A stretch of DNA of 18,866 nt from an uncultured Bacillaceae bacterium. GTDB lineage: Bacteria; Bacillota; Bacilli; Caldalkalibacillales; Caldalkalibacillaceae. The position numbers and the translations under genes are program-made. The stretch lies in assembly GCA_937967685.1 (NCBI GenBank), contig CALBTX010000222.1, forward strand, positions 1 to 18,866. The letters run 5' to 3'. The notes beneath the pieces are model-generated. The model did no database searches. It was not told where the DNA came from and saw nothing but the letters and a program-made list of their open reading frames with translations. Below are positions 1 through 7,261 of this stretch, one piece after another (within the stretch, counting starts at the first letter, position 1; each line of letters starts with the position of its first letter).

Positions 1-26
1 GACAACTAGTCCAAATAACCAAATCA

Positions 27-35
27 TGGTATACT
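27..35 (+). promoter_or_regulatory. candidate extended -10 promoter upstream of spoIIIE
   Basis: The sequence TGGTATACT is an extended -10 element (TG-N-TATACT, one mismatch to TATAAT). No good -35 lies 16-18 bases upstream. The predicted transcription start, near base 42, falls at the edge of a perfect inverted repeat, so a transcript from here would begin with a hairpin. It could instead be fortuitous AT-rich sequence at the end of the upstream gene's terminator region. Confidence 0.35.
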
Positions 36-39
36 ATTC

Positions 40-73
40 AAAAATAGCCGATCTGCACGCATCGGCTATTTTT
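40..73 (+). terminator. inverted repeat, probable bidirectional Rho-independent terminator
   Basis: Bases 40-52 and 61-73 form a perfect 13-bp inverted repeat around an 8-base loop. The right arm ends in a run of five T, and the left arm supplies the matching A run, so it could work in both directions. The core is AGCCGAT/ATCGGCT. It most likely ends the transcript of whatever gene lies before the window. Confidence 0.7.
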
Positions 74-109
74 CATGATTGGAATCTTTGAGCAGGGGTG
101 AATACCCTT

Positions 110-2458
110 ATGGCAAAAAGAAGACGTTCGAGAAGAAACCGCCGCAAAAGTCAATTGAAACAGGCGTTGAAATTTGAATTATACGGCATCGCGGCTTTGG
201 CTTTTTCACTTCTGGCTCTTGTTCAGCCGGGTGTTTTCGGTCAAGTGTTTAACGGGATTTTTCGATTTTTGACCGGTTCCTGGGATTTTTTATTGCCGCT
301 GGTGATGCTCGGTTTGTCATTATACGTCATCGTTAAGCGGTCCTGGCCCAAAAAATGGCATTACCGCTGGGCAGGAGCGGGCATTCTCTGTGCTGTCATC
401 CTGATCTTGGACCATTTGTCTTTAATGGAAGCGGTCAGCGGATATGGCCGGTTTGAGAATCAATCCGTCCTGAAAGTGACTTGGAACCTGTTCCTGGAAG
501 ATTTGTCTGCCAATGTCCCTTTAAATGATTTGGGAGGTGGCATGGTCGGAGCCGTGCTCTACGGCAGTTTACATTTTATTTTCGGGATGACCGGTACGAA
601 AATTATTATTTTTTTCCTCATGCTGATCGGTATTCTATTACTGTTGGGCGTATCCTTTGTGGACATGATGAAAGGATTGCGCAGAGCAATGCTCACCTCA
701 TGGGCTTGGCTGAAACATAAAGGGGTTGAATTTCAGGCCATGATGAGTGAAGCCGATGCAGAGGAAACGGCTGATGAATATGGTCAGCCGTCTAAAAGCC
801 GTAGAAAGCGAGAACGAAATGTCGTCCAGGAAGGTCAATATGAAGAGATTGACGATCCCGGCAGCTCATCTGATGAAGATCCTCAAATTTATGATTTTAC
901 GGATATCGCTTACCAACAGGGGAAAGTGACATATCCTTCGCCGGAGAAGGTTGAAGCGGTAGAACCACAGCCGGCTGAAGTTGATTCAACATTGAAGACG
1001 GGTGATGTCATCGCCTATCAAGATGAAGGCCATGATTATCATTTGCCTCCATTCTCCTTATTGAAAAAACAGTCCAGAAATAAATCAATACAAAAACAGG
1101 ATATGAAATCCAAAGCGCGCAAATTGGAAAAAACGTTGGAAAGTTTCGGGGTCCATGCCCAGGTGACTCAAGTTCACCGGGGCCCCGCGGTGACCCGCTA
1201 CGAGGTGCACCCGGCCGTCGGTGTCAAGGTGAGCCGAATTGTCAATCTGGCAGATGATATTGCCCTGGCCTTGGCGGCGAAAGGCATCCGGATTGAAGCG
1301 CCCATTCCCGGAAAATCGGCTGTCGGCATTGAAGTACCGAATGAAGATGTTTCCATGGTGACTTTAAGAGAAGTGTTGGAAAGCGCAAGCTTTCATCAGT
1401 CCGAGTCCAAGCTGAGCATCGCTTTAGGACGGGATATTTCCGGCGAGCCGATCGTTGCCCAGCTGAACAAAATGCCTCATTTATTGGTGGCCGGGGCGAC
1501 CGGAAGCGGAAAAAGCGTGTGCATTAACGGCATCATCGCCAGTTTGTTGTATAAAGCCAAACCGCATGAAGTGAAGCTGATGATGATTGATCCGAAAATG
1601 GTTGAGCTCAATGTGTACAACGGCATCCCCCATTTATTGGCCCCGGTCGTTACCGATCCTAAAAAAGCGTCTCTGGCATTAAAAAAAGTGGTGGCCGAAA
1701 TGGAAAGGCGGTACGATTTATTTGCCAAAAGCGGGACTCGGGACATAGAACGTTATAATGAACTCATTCGCGCCGAAAACAAGGGGGCGGAATCAAAAAA
1801 ACCGTTATTGCCTTACATTGTCGTCATCATTGATGAATTGGCCGATTTGATGATGGTGGCTCCGGCTGATGTAGAGGATGCCATCGCCCGGTTGGCACAA
1901 ATGGCACGCGCTGCCGGGATCCATCTTATTATCGCCACTCAAAGACCTTCGGTCGATGTGATTACCGGGGTGATCAAAGCGAACATTCCTTCCCGGATTG
2001 CTTTCGGAGTGTCCTCCCAGGCCGATTCACGCACCATTTTAGATATGGGCGGCGCGGAAAAATTGCTTGGCCGGGGAGATATGCTCTTTTTGCCGGTCGG
2101 TGCTTCGAAAACGTTGCGCATTCAAGGCACTTTCATTGCGGATGAAGAAGTCCAGGCCTTGGTTGCCTATTGCATCAAACAGCAAAAAGCGCAATACCAT
2201 GAAGAAATGATTCCGCCGGAAGAGGAAGAAAAAGACGGGTCTAACCATGTGGAAGATGAGCTGTATCAAGATGCCGTCCAGCTCGTCATTCACCAAGGGT
2301 ATGCCTCCGTTTCAATGCTGCAAAGAAGATTTCGCATCGGTTACACCCGGGCGGCCAGACTGATCGATGCCATGGAAGAAAACGGTGTCGTCGGTCCGTA
2401 TGAGGGAAGCAAACCTCGAGAAGTATTGATCTCCAAAGAGGAAAGTCATATTTCTTAG
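110..2458 (+). CDS. spoIIIE: DNA translocase SpoIIIE/FtsK
   Basis: Membrane-anchored ATP-driven DNA pump. In spore formers SpoIIIE moves the chromosome into the forespore through the division septum. The protein is 782 residues, the family's usual length for Bacillus (about 787). The basic N-terminus (MAKRRRSRRNRRK) is followed by four to five hydrophobic segments at about 22-42, 58-76, 87-104 and 144-184. An acidic, poorly conserved linker runs to about 330. The motor domain has Walker A GATGSGKS at 462-469 and Walker B IVVIIDE with the aspartate at 575. A winged-helix gamma domain, which reads sequence polarity in this family, begins near 717. ATG 110 is chosen because AGGGGTGA at 94-101 lies 8 bases before it. 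The in-frame GTG at 98 overlaps that ribosome site. The N-terminal sequence resembles SpoIIIE more than SftA, which lacks these membrane segments. Confidence 0.95.
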   Translation: MAKRRRSRRNRRKSQLKQALKFELYGIAALAFSLLALVQPGVFGQVFNGIFRFLTGSWDFLLPLVMLGLSLYVIVKRSWPKKWHYRWAGAGILCAVILILDHLSLMEAVSGYGRFENQSVLKVTWNLFLEDLSANVPLNDLGGGMVGAVLYGSLHFIFGMTGTKIIIFFLMLIGILLLLGVSFVDMMKGLRRAMLTSWAWLKHKGVEFQAMMSEADAEETADEYGQPSKSRRKRERNVVQEGQYEEIDDPGSSSDEDPQIYDFTDIAYQQGKVTYPSPEKVEAVEPQPAEVDSTLKTGDVIAYQDEGHDYHLPPFSLLKKQSRNKSIQKQDMKSKARKLEKTLESFGVHAQVTQVHRGPAVTRYEVHPAVGVKVSRIVNLADDIALALAAKGIRIEAPIPGKSAVGIEVPNEDVSMVTLREVLESASFHQSESKLSIALGRDISGEPIVAQLNKMPHLLVAGATGSGKSVCINGIIASLLYKAKPHEVKLMMIDPKMVELNVYNGIPHLLAPVVTDPKKASLALKKVVAEMERRYDLFAKSGTRDIERYNELIRAENKGAESKKPLLPYIVVIIDELADLMMVAPADVEDAIARLAQMARAAGIHLIIATQRPSVDVITGVIKANIPSRIAFGVSSQADSRTILDMGGAEKLLGRGDMLFLPVGASKTLRIQGTFIADEEVQALVAYCIKQQKAQYHEEMIPPEEEEKDGSNHVEDELYQDAVQLVIHQGYASVSMLQRRFRIGYTRAARLIDAMEENGVVGPYEGSKPREVLISKEESHIS

Positions 2459-2569
2459 CAAGCGACTTGTTGAAGAGACGGTTCAGATTTAGGGTGCATG
2501 GATACAATACAGATAGCATACAGATAAAGACAGGCGTTTTGGAATGAATGAAGAAAGGGGTACCTGTTT

Positions 2570-3850
2570 ATGAGCGATCCGTTTACGACGCTGCTGATCA
2601 ACCAGATTCCGACACATTTGCTCCCTACGGACAAATATAAGACGAACAGTATTGCTGTGTATATCCGGCAGCCGCTGGAAGAAGAGCATTATACAAAGGT
2701 GGCACTCATTCCCCAAATTTTACAAAGAGGCACCATGCGCTATCCTTCAGCCCAAAAACTACGGCAAGCTCTGGATGACTTATATGGCGCCACACTACAG
2801 ACAGACGTTGTCAAAAGAGGAGAAGAGCAGATCATCGTTTTTCGGTTGCAGATCGCTAATGAAACTTATTTATCTGACACGACGCCTCTGTTTGCAAAAG
2901 GGATCGAGCTTTTGAGCGAAGTGCTCCAAAATCCTCTGCTGGAGAATGGGGTTTTCCACAGCCGTCATGTTGAATTGGAAAAAGACCTGCTGGCTCGCAA
3001 ATTATCTCAAATCAAAGATGACAAAGTCCGCTATGCGAATAAAAGATGCACAGAAGAAATGTTTAAAAACGAGCGCTACCGACTGTTCAGTCACGGGTCG
3101 ATCGATCAACTGGAACAATTAACACCGCAATCTTTGTATGACTATTATCAAAAAATGATTCGCAGCCATCCGATCGACTGTTTTATCATCGGCGATTTGG
3201 AGCAAAACGACGTGCAGCATACACTCAGTGAACATTTTTCCTTCCCCCGGGAAGCGATCATTGAATGGCCTCGAACGGAGGTTGTCCACGAAGTGACCGA
3301 AACGCGGGAGATCACGGAAAAGATGCCGTTATCTCAGGGAAAACTGCACATTGGCTGCCGAACCCAGACGGCTTATGCGGATGATGATTATGTACCGCTG
3401 CTCGTCTTTAACGGTGTATTCGGTGGTTTTTCCCACTCCAAACTGTTTCGTAACGTTCGCGAAAAAGAATCGTTGGCTTACTACGTTTCTTCCCATATTG
3501 AAAGTCATAAAGGGTTTATGATGATCATGTCCGGCATTGATGTTCACAATGATCAAAAGACGGTCAAGATCATCCGTGAAGAACTGGACAAAACAGCCCG
3601 GGGAGAAATAACCGATGATGAATTAGCGCAGACGAAAGCGATGCTCATCAATCAGATCATGGAGTCGAATGATCAGCCTTTTCAGTTGATGGAACGCCAT
3701 TACCAAGGGATTGTCGGCGGCAGAAAGCGCACTAGTTCGGAATTGATGTCCGACATTCGGCGCGTTTCCAAAGAAGACGTCCAGCGGATGGCCCGAAAGG
3801 TGCAAATGGATACGATCTATTTTTTAACCTCTGAAGGGGAGGCCCGTTAA
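2570..3850 (+). CDS. ymfF: YmfF, M16-family protein without the zinc motif
   Basis: A 426-residue protein of the insulinase/pitrilysin (M16) fold. Its first half lacks the HxxEH zinc motif where it is expected (around VALIPQILQRGT), so it should not cut peptides on its own. Its second half keeps the substrate-positioning pair typical of M16 C-terminal domains: R297 and Y304, six residues apart, in REKESLAYY. The gene is preceded by AGAAAGGGG with a 9-base spacer and is followed after one base by ymfH, which has the complementary half of the active site. I infer that the two form a heterodimer, as in two-subunit M16 enzymes. The substrate is unknown from the sequence. It starts 111 bases after spoIIIE. 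The ymfC-ymfE genes that I recall in this gap in B. subtilis are absent. Confidence 0.88.
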   Translation: MSDPFTTLLINQIPTHLLPTDKYKTNSIAVYIRQPLEEEHYTKVALIPQILQRGTMRYPSAQKLRQALDDLYGATLQTDVVKRGEEQIIVFRLQIANETYLSDTTPLFAKGIELLSEVLQNPLLENGVFHSRHVELEKDLLARKLSQIKDDKVRYANKRCTEEMFKNERYRLFSHGSIDQLEQLTPQSLYDYYQKMIRSHPIDCFIIGDLEQNDVQHTLSEHFSFPREAIIEWPRTEVVHEVTETREITEKMPLSQGKLHIGCRTQTAYADDDYVPLLVFNGVFGGFSHSKLFRNVREKESLAYYVSSHIESHKGFMMIMSGIDVHNDQKTVKIIREELDKTARGEITDDELAQTKAMLINQIMESNDQPFQLMERHYQGIVGGRKRTSSELMSDIRRVSKEDVQRMARKVQMDTIYFLTSEGEAR

Positions 3851-3851
3851 T

Positions 3852-5132
3852 ATGGCGTATGAGACGATCGAATTTCAACAACTGCAAGAAACGCTGTACT
3901 ATGAAAAGCTGCCTAACGGTTTAGACGTTTACGTCTTGCCCAAAAAAGGATTTCAGAAAACGTATGCCACTTTGACGACCAACTACGGTTCGATTGATAA
4001 TCATTTTGTTTCCCTGGAAGGGAAAGAGGTGAAAGTGCCGGACGGCATCGCCCATTTTTTAGAACATAAAATGTTTGAGGAAGAAGAGGGAGATGTCTTC
4101 CATGAGTTCAGTAAATACGGGGCTCAGGCGAATGCGTTCACCAGTTTTGACCGGACAGCATACTTATTCTCCAGCACTGATCATGTCCTCAAAAATGTGG
4201 AAACATTGCTGGATTTTGTTCAACGCCCCTATTTCACTGACGAAAATGTTGAAAAAGAAAAAGGAATTATTGAACAGGAAATCCGCATGTATGACGACAA
4301 TCCCGACTGGCGGGTTTATTTCGGTTTCATCAGCTCCTTATACCATCGTCATCCGGTCAAAATTGATATCGCCGGAACGGTTGAATCGATTCGCAAGATT
4401 ACGAAAGAGATGATTTATACTTGTTACGAAACGTTTTACCATCCGAATAACATGCTTTTGTTTGTCGTCGGCGCCGTTGATCCGGAAAACATATTCAGCG
4501 TGGTCCGCCAAAACCAGGCGCAAAAATCATTTGCCGAACCGAAGGAGATTGAAAGATTTTTTGCGGAAGAACCCGATACCGCGGCTCAACCGAGGACAGA
4601 AGTCAATTTATCCGTGGATATCCCTAAATGCATGATGGGCTATAAGGAAACGAAAATCGGCTTGCAAGGTCGCGACATGCTCAAACAAGAGTTAACAACA
4701 GATATTTTGCTCGATGTGTTAACCGGTCCAAGTTCTTCATTTTATGAGCAGCTGATGGAGGAGGGGCTGATTGACGATACGTTTGGCAGCGACTACACGC
4801 TTGAAGCCCGGTACGGCTTTTCGATCATTGGCGGAAATTCAAAAAACCCGGACCTTCTGGTGCAAAAAGTTCAGCAGCACATTGAAAAGGTTAAACAAGA
4901 CGGTCTTGACCCGCAGGAATTTGAACGGAATCGGCGGAAAAAAATAGGTGCTTTTTTAACGGCGCTCAACTCCCCGGAATTTATCGCTAATCAATTCACG
5001 CGTTTTCAGTTTAACGAAATGAATCTGTTTGACGTCATTCCCGTGTTGGAAGAGATTCAATTCGAAGATGTCAGCCAAAGGCTTCATGAACACGTTCAAG
5101 ATGAACAGTTTGCCGTTTGTATTGTCAAGTAA
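3852..5132 (+). CDS. ymfH: YmfH, zinc metallopeptidase of family M16
   Basis: Predicted zinc endopeptidase of 426 residues. The inverted zinc motif HFLEH is at 68-72 within GIAHFLEHKMF. An acidic helix at 134-143 (EKEKGIIEQE) contains the expected third ligand, by family analogy E136. The following MYDDNPDW is also typical of the family. The gene starts one base after the ymfF stop, with GGGGAGG in the end of ymfF as its ribosome site, so translation of the two is probably coupled. YmfH carries the metal site and YmfF the R/Y pair, so I infer a two-chain peptidase. No signal peptide is visible, so it should act in the cytoplasm. Related pairs occur throughout the Bacillales and in some peptide-export loci, but the natural substrate cannot be told here. 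Confidence 0.9.
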   Translation: MAYETIEFQQLQETLYYEKLPNGLDVYVLPKKGFQKTYATLTTNYGSIDNHFVSLEGKEVKVPDGIAHFLEHKMFEEEEGDVFHEFSKYGAQANAFTSFDRTAYLFSSTDHVLKNVETLLDFVQRPYFTDENVEKEKGIIEQEIRMYDDNPDWRVYFGFISSLYHRHPVKIDIAGTVESIRKITKEMIYTCYETFYHPNNMLLFVVGAVDPENIFSVVRQNQAQKSFAEPKEIERFFAEEPDTAAQPRTEVNLSVDIPKCMMGYKETKIGLQGRDMLKQELTTDILLDVLTGPSSSFYEQLMEEGLIDDTFGSDYTLEARYGFSIIGGNSKNPDLLVQKVQQHIEKVKQDGLDPQEFERNRRKKIGAFLTALNSPEFIANQFTRFQFNEMNLFDVIPVLEEIQFEDVSQRLHEHVQDEQFAVCIVK

Positions 5133-5164
5133 TCGTTCGGGATGAAAGGTCAGGGGAAACTGTT

Positions 5165-5890
5165 GTGAACAAAGTGGTTTTGATTACCGGAGCGACCGGG
5201 GGAATTGGTCGAGCCATCGCTCATCAGCTGGCCGGGGAAGGGTACGATTTGCAACTTCATTTTCACCGCAACAAACGGTTGGCCGAACAACTGCGGAAGA
5301 AGTTTGAAGCCGATAAGCGTCACGTGCAACTCTTTCAGGCAGACCTGACCCAAGCTTCGGACATTGAACAAATGGCGCTATCTTTAGCGCCCAAACCGGA
5401 CATTTTCGTTCATTGTGCAGGTGTTTCTCATTACGGTTTATTTGCCGACGTGAGCCGTCAGGCATACGAGCGCCTGGTTCAATTGCATTTGACCGCGCCA
5501 TTTACGCTGACCCAGCGCCTATTGCCTCATATGTTAAGCAGAGCATGGGGCAGAATCATTTTTATCACTTCGATATGGGGTGAAACAGGTGCTTCCTGCG
5601 AAGCGCTATATGCCATGGTCAAAGGCGGTCAGAATGCGCTGGCCAAATCGTTAGGCAAGGAATATGCCTCCTCCGGTGTGACGGTGAATGCTGTGGCACC
5701 GGGGGCGGTTGAAACAGACATGATGGCCTCTTTTACAGATGAAGAAATAGACGCATTGTGCCGGCAAATTCCCGCCGGCCGAATGTGCAGGCCGGAGGAA
5801 ATTGCCCATCTGGTCCGGTTTCTGGTCAGCGAAGGCAGCGCTTATATGACGGGTCAAGTGCTGAGGATAGACGGCGGATGGCTCACATAA
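5165..5890 (+). CDS. ymfI: YmfI, short-chain dehydrogenase/reductase (FabG-like)
   Basis: NAD(P)-dependent oxidoreductase of the classical SDR fold, 241 residues, substrate unknown. It shows the cofactor-binding TGATGGIG at 8-15, HCAG at 83-86 in place of NNAG, the catalytic S136, and Y149-x3-K153. It ends with the FabG-like YMTGQVLRIDGGW. The helix-4 position that holds the fourth catalytic residue, Asn, in most SDRs appears to be His108 (RLVQLHLTAPF). GTG 5165 is the start: AGGGGAA at 5152-5158 precedes it by 6 bases, and the first residues match the compact SDR N-terminus. The longer in-frame opening from 5117 overlaps ymfH and has no ribosome site. It follows ymfH by 32 bases with no terminator between, suggesting one transcript with ymfF and ymfH. 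Confidence 0.85.
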   Translation: MNKVVLITGATGGIGRAIAHQLAGEGYDLQLHFHRNKRLAEQLRKKFEADKRHVQLFQADLTQASDIEQMALSLAPKPDIFVHCAGVSHYGLFADVSRQAYERLVQLHLTAPFTLTQRLLPHMLSRAWGRIIFITSIWGETGASCEALYAMVKGGQNALAKSLGKEYASSGVTVNAVAPGAVETDMMASFTDEEIDALCRQIPAGRMCRPEEIAHLVRFLVSEGSAYMTGQVLRIDGGWLT

Positions 5891-5924
5891 GCCAGCGCTT
5901 TGCAGCGGGGGTTCCACATTTCCT

Positions 5925-5954
5925 GTATAAAGATCGGCAAAGTTATCCATATTA
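5925..5954 (+). promoter_or_regulatory. predicted sigma-G (forespore) promoter of ymfJ
   Basis: GTATA at 5925-5929 and CATATTA at 5948-5954 are separated by 18 bases. Both elements and the spacing fit the B. subtilis sigma-G consensus (GHATR, 18 bases, CATnHTA) with no mismatch. Sigma-F recognises a similar -35, so some sigma-F use is possible. The predicted start is near 5961, about 38 bases before the ymfJ ATG. A sigma-A reading of TATAAA at 5926-5931 is worse, because TTGCAG lies 20 bases upstream. Confidence 0.6.
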
Positions 5955-5998
5955 AACATGACGGAGCGGTTCTTAAAAATATTAGAGGAGGATGAATC

Positions 5999-6262
5999 AT
6001 GTCTGTTTTGGATAACTTTGAACAATGGAAGAGTTTTTTAGCCAATCGTGTACAGGCTGCCGAAGGCCAGGGCATGGCCGAGCGGGCGGTGAACGAAATG
6101 GCTTACCGGATAGGGGATTACTTGGCTGAAGAAGTGGAGCCGAGAAACAATGAGGAGCGCTTGTTGAAAGAACTGTGGCAAGTTGGCACAGAGGAGGAAC
6201 AACAGGCGTTGGCCAATATGATGGTCAAGTTCGTTCAAAATGAAGGGACAAATGCTCAATAA
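5999..6262 (+). CDS. ymfJ: YmfJ, small DUF3243-type protein
   Basis: An 87-residue, helix-rich, acidic protein of unknown function, matching the Bacillales YmfJ (DUF3243) family in size, position and sequence style. It has no cysteine, no membrane segment and no recognisable catalytic motif. The ribosome site AGAGGAGG at 5984-5991 lies 7 bases before the ATG and is among the best in the window, implying strong translation. It is framed by a predicted sigma-G promoter upstream and a good terminator downstream, so it looks like a single-gene forespore unit set within a housekeeping cluster. A role in the spore is inferred from the promoter only. Confidence 0.85.
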   Translation: MSVLDNFEQWKSFLANRVQAAEGQGMAERAVNEMAYRIGDYLAEEVEPRNNEERLLKELWQVGTEEEQQALANMMVKFVQNEGTNAQ

Positions 6263-6326
6263 TCAATGCACAGACAAGGGTAAGTTTTTATTTTAGGCTG
6301 CGTCGTCATCGGCCATCTTCAACGGG

Positions 6327-6358
6327 AAAACGCTCTTTTGGATCAGAAGAGCGTTTTT
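6327..6358 (+). terminator. Rho-independent terminator after ymfJ
   Basis: An 11-bp perfect stem (6327-6337 with 6347-6357; core AACGCTCTT/AAGAGCGTT) with a 9-base loop and a run of five T at 6354-6358. It separates ymfJ from the sigma-A promoter of ymfK. Confidence 0.88.
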
Positions 6359-6389
6359 CTCATGAACATCAATCGATGAAAAACAATGA

Positions 6390-6419
6390 TTGGCAGGAAC
6401 AAGAAAGTTGGTGTAGAAT
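6390..6419 (+). promoter_or_regulatory. sigma-A promoter of ymfK
   Basis: TTGGCA at 6390-6395 and TAGAAT at 6414-6419 with an 18-base spacer. Each hexamer has one mismatch to consensus. It lies just after the ymfJ terminator and about 35 bases before the ymfK start. It could serve ymfK-ymfM-pgsA-cinA, since I see no terminator until after recA. Confidence 0.6.
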
Positions 6420-6453
6420 AGTGTGTTAGAAGGCTTGGCTGAAAGGAGAAACG

Positions 6454-7257
6454 ATGATGGCCGACGATCGGAAGGCTGCATCAAAATCAGAATGGTATTT
6501 GGAATACGAGATTCACGAAAATCGGCCCGGATTGTTAGGTGATATATCTTCCCTATTGGGGATGTTGAATATAAATATTATTACGATCAACGGGGTGGAA
6601 CTCAACAGAAGAGGCATGCTTTTGGAAAGCGAAGACGATGATCGCATTCAATTGCTGCATAAATTGCTGAAGCGGGTGCGCAACATTACGATTACGAAAG
6701 TGCGCCATCCGAAACTGCGTGACCGAATGGCGGTCCGACACGGCCGCTACATAGAACGGGATGCCGACGACAAAAAGACCTTTCGTTTCGTGCGTGATGA
6801 ATTAGGTCTGCTCGTTGATTTTTTGGCTGCCATATTCAAGAAGGAAGGGCACCAGTTAATCGGAGTGAGAGGTTTGCCCCGCGTGGGGAAAACGGAATCC
6901 GTCGTCGCTTCCAGTGTGTGTGCCAATAAACGGTGGACTTTCGTTTCGTCGACCTTGTTGAAACAAACGGTCCGGCATCAAATGGCGGATGATGAGCTGT
7001 CGACCGATCACGTCTTCATCATTGACGGCATTGTTTCCACGCTGAGGGCCTCTGAAAAACATCAAATGCTGTTGAGGGAAATTTTGCGTCTGGAGGCTAC
7101 GAAAGTGATTGAGCACCCCGATATTTTTGTTCGTGAAACCGAATATACCTTTGAAGACTTTGATTATATGATTGAATTGCGTAATTTTCCTGATGAGGAA
7201 ATTACGTATGACCTGCCCTCAGAACTGTCATCCTTTGACATGAGCGAATGGAGGTGA
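6454..7257 (+). CDS. ymfK: YmfK (DUF3388), ACT-like domain joined to a P-loop domain
   Basis: A 267-residue protein of unknown function, conserved next to ymfM in Bacillales. Residues about 14-85 look like an ACT ligand-binding domain (WYLEYEIHENRPGLLGDISS, then LNINIITINGVE). The second half contains GLPRVGKT at 140-147, which fits the Walker A pattern GxxxxGK[ST], and a hydrophobic strand ending in Asp, HVFIID at 186-191, which fits Walker B. This suggests a nucleotide-binding domain controlled by a small ligand, but no reaction can be named. The ribosome site AAAGGAG (6442-6448) precedes two consecutive ATG codons by 5 and 8 bases, so the true start may be 6457. Its stop overlaps the ribosome site of ymfM (GGAGGTGA), so translation is probably coupled to that RodZ-like protein. 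Confidence 0.85.
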   Translation: MMADDRKAASKSEWYLEYEIHENRPGLLGDISSLLGMLNINIITINGVELNRRGMLLESEDDDRIQLLHKLLKRVRNITITKVRHPKLRDRMAVRHGRYIERDADDKKTFRFVRDELGLLVDFLAAIFKKEGHQLIGVRGLPRVGKTESVVASSVCANKRWTFVSSTLLKQTVRHQMADDELSTDHVFIIDGIVSTLRASEKHQMLLREILRLEATKVIEHPDIFVRETEYTFEDFDYMIELRNFPDEEITYDLPSELSSFDMSEWR

Positions 7258-7261
7258 CCTG

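Noticed and set aside
1477..2296. Minus-strand open frames inside spoIIIE, and similar ones under ymfF, cinA, recA, rny and korA
   Set aside because: They lie opposite strongly conserved genes, lack ribosome sites and show no recognisable domains.
2482..2508. Possible promoter TTCAGA / TACAAT between spoIIIE and ymfF
   Set aside because: The spacer is only 15 bases and the -35 is poor. The 111-base gap may hold a promoter, but I cannot support this one.
5117..5164. Longer YmfI start overlapping ymfH
   Set aside because: No ribosome site, and the SDR fold starts at GTG 5165, which has AGGGGAA 6 bases upstream.
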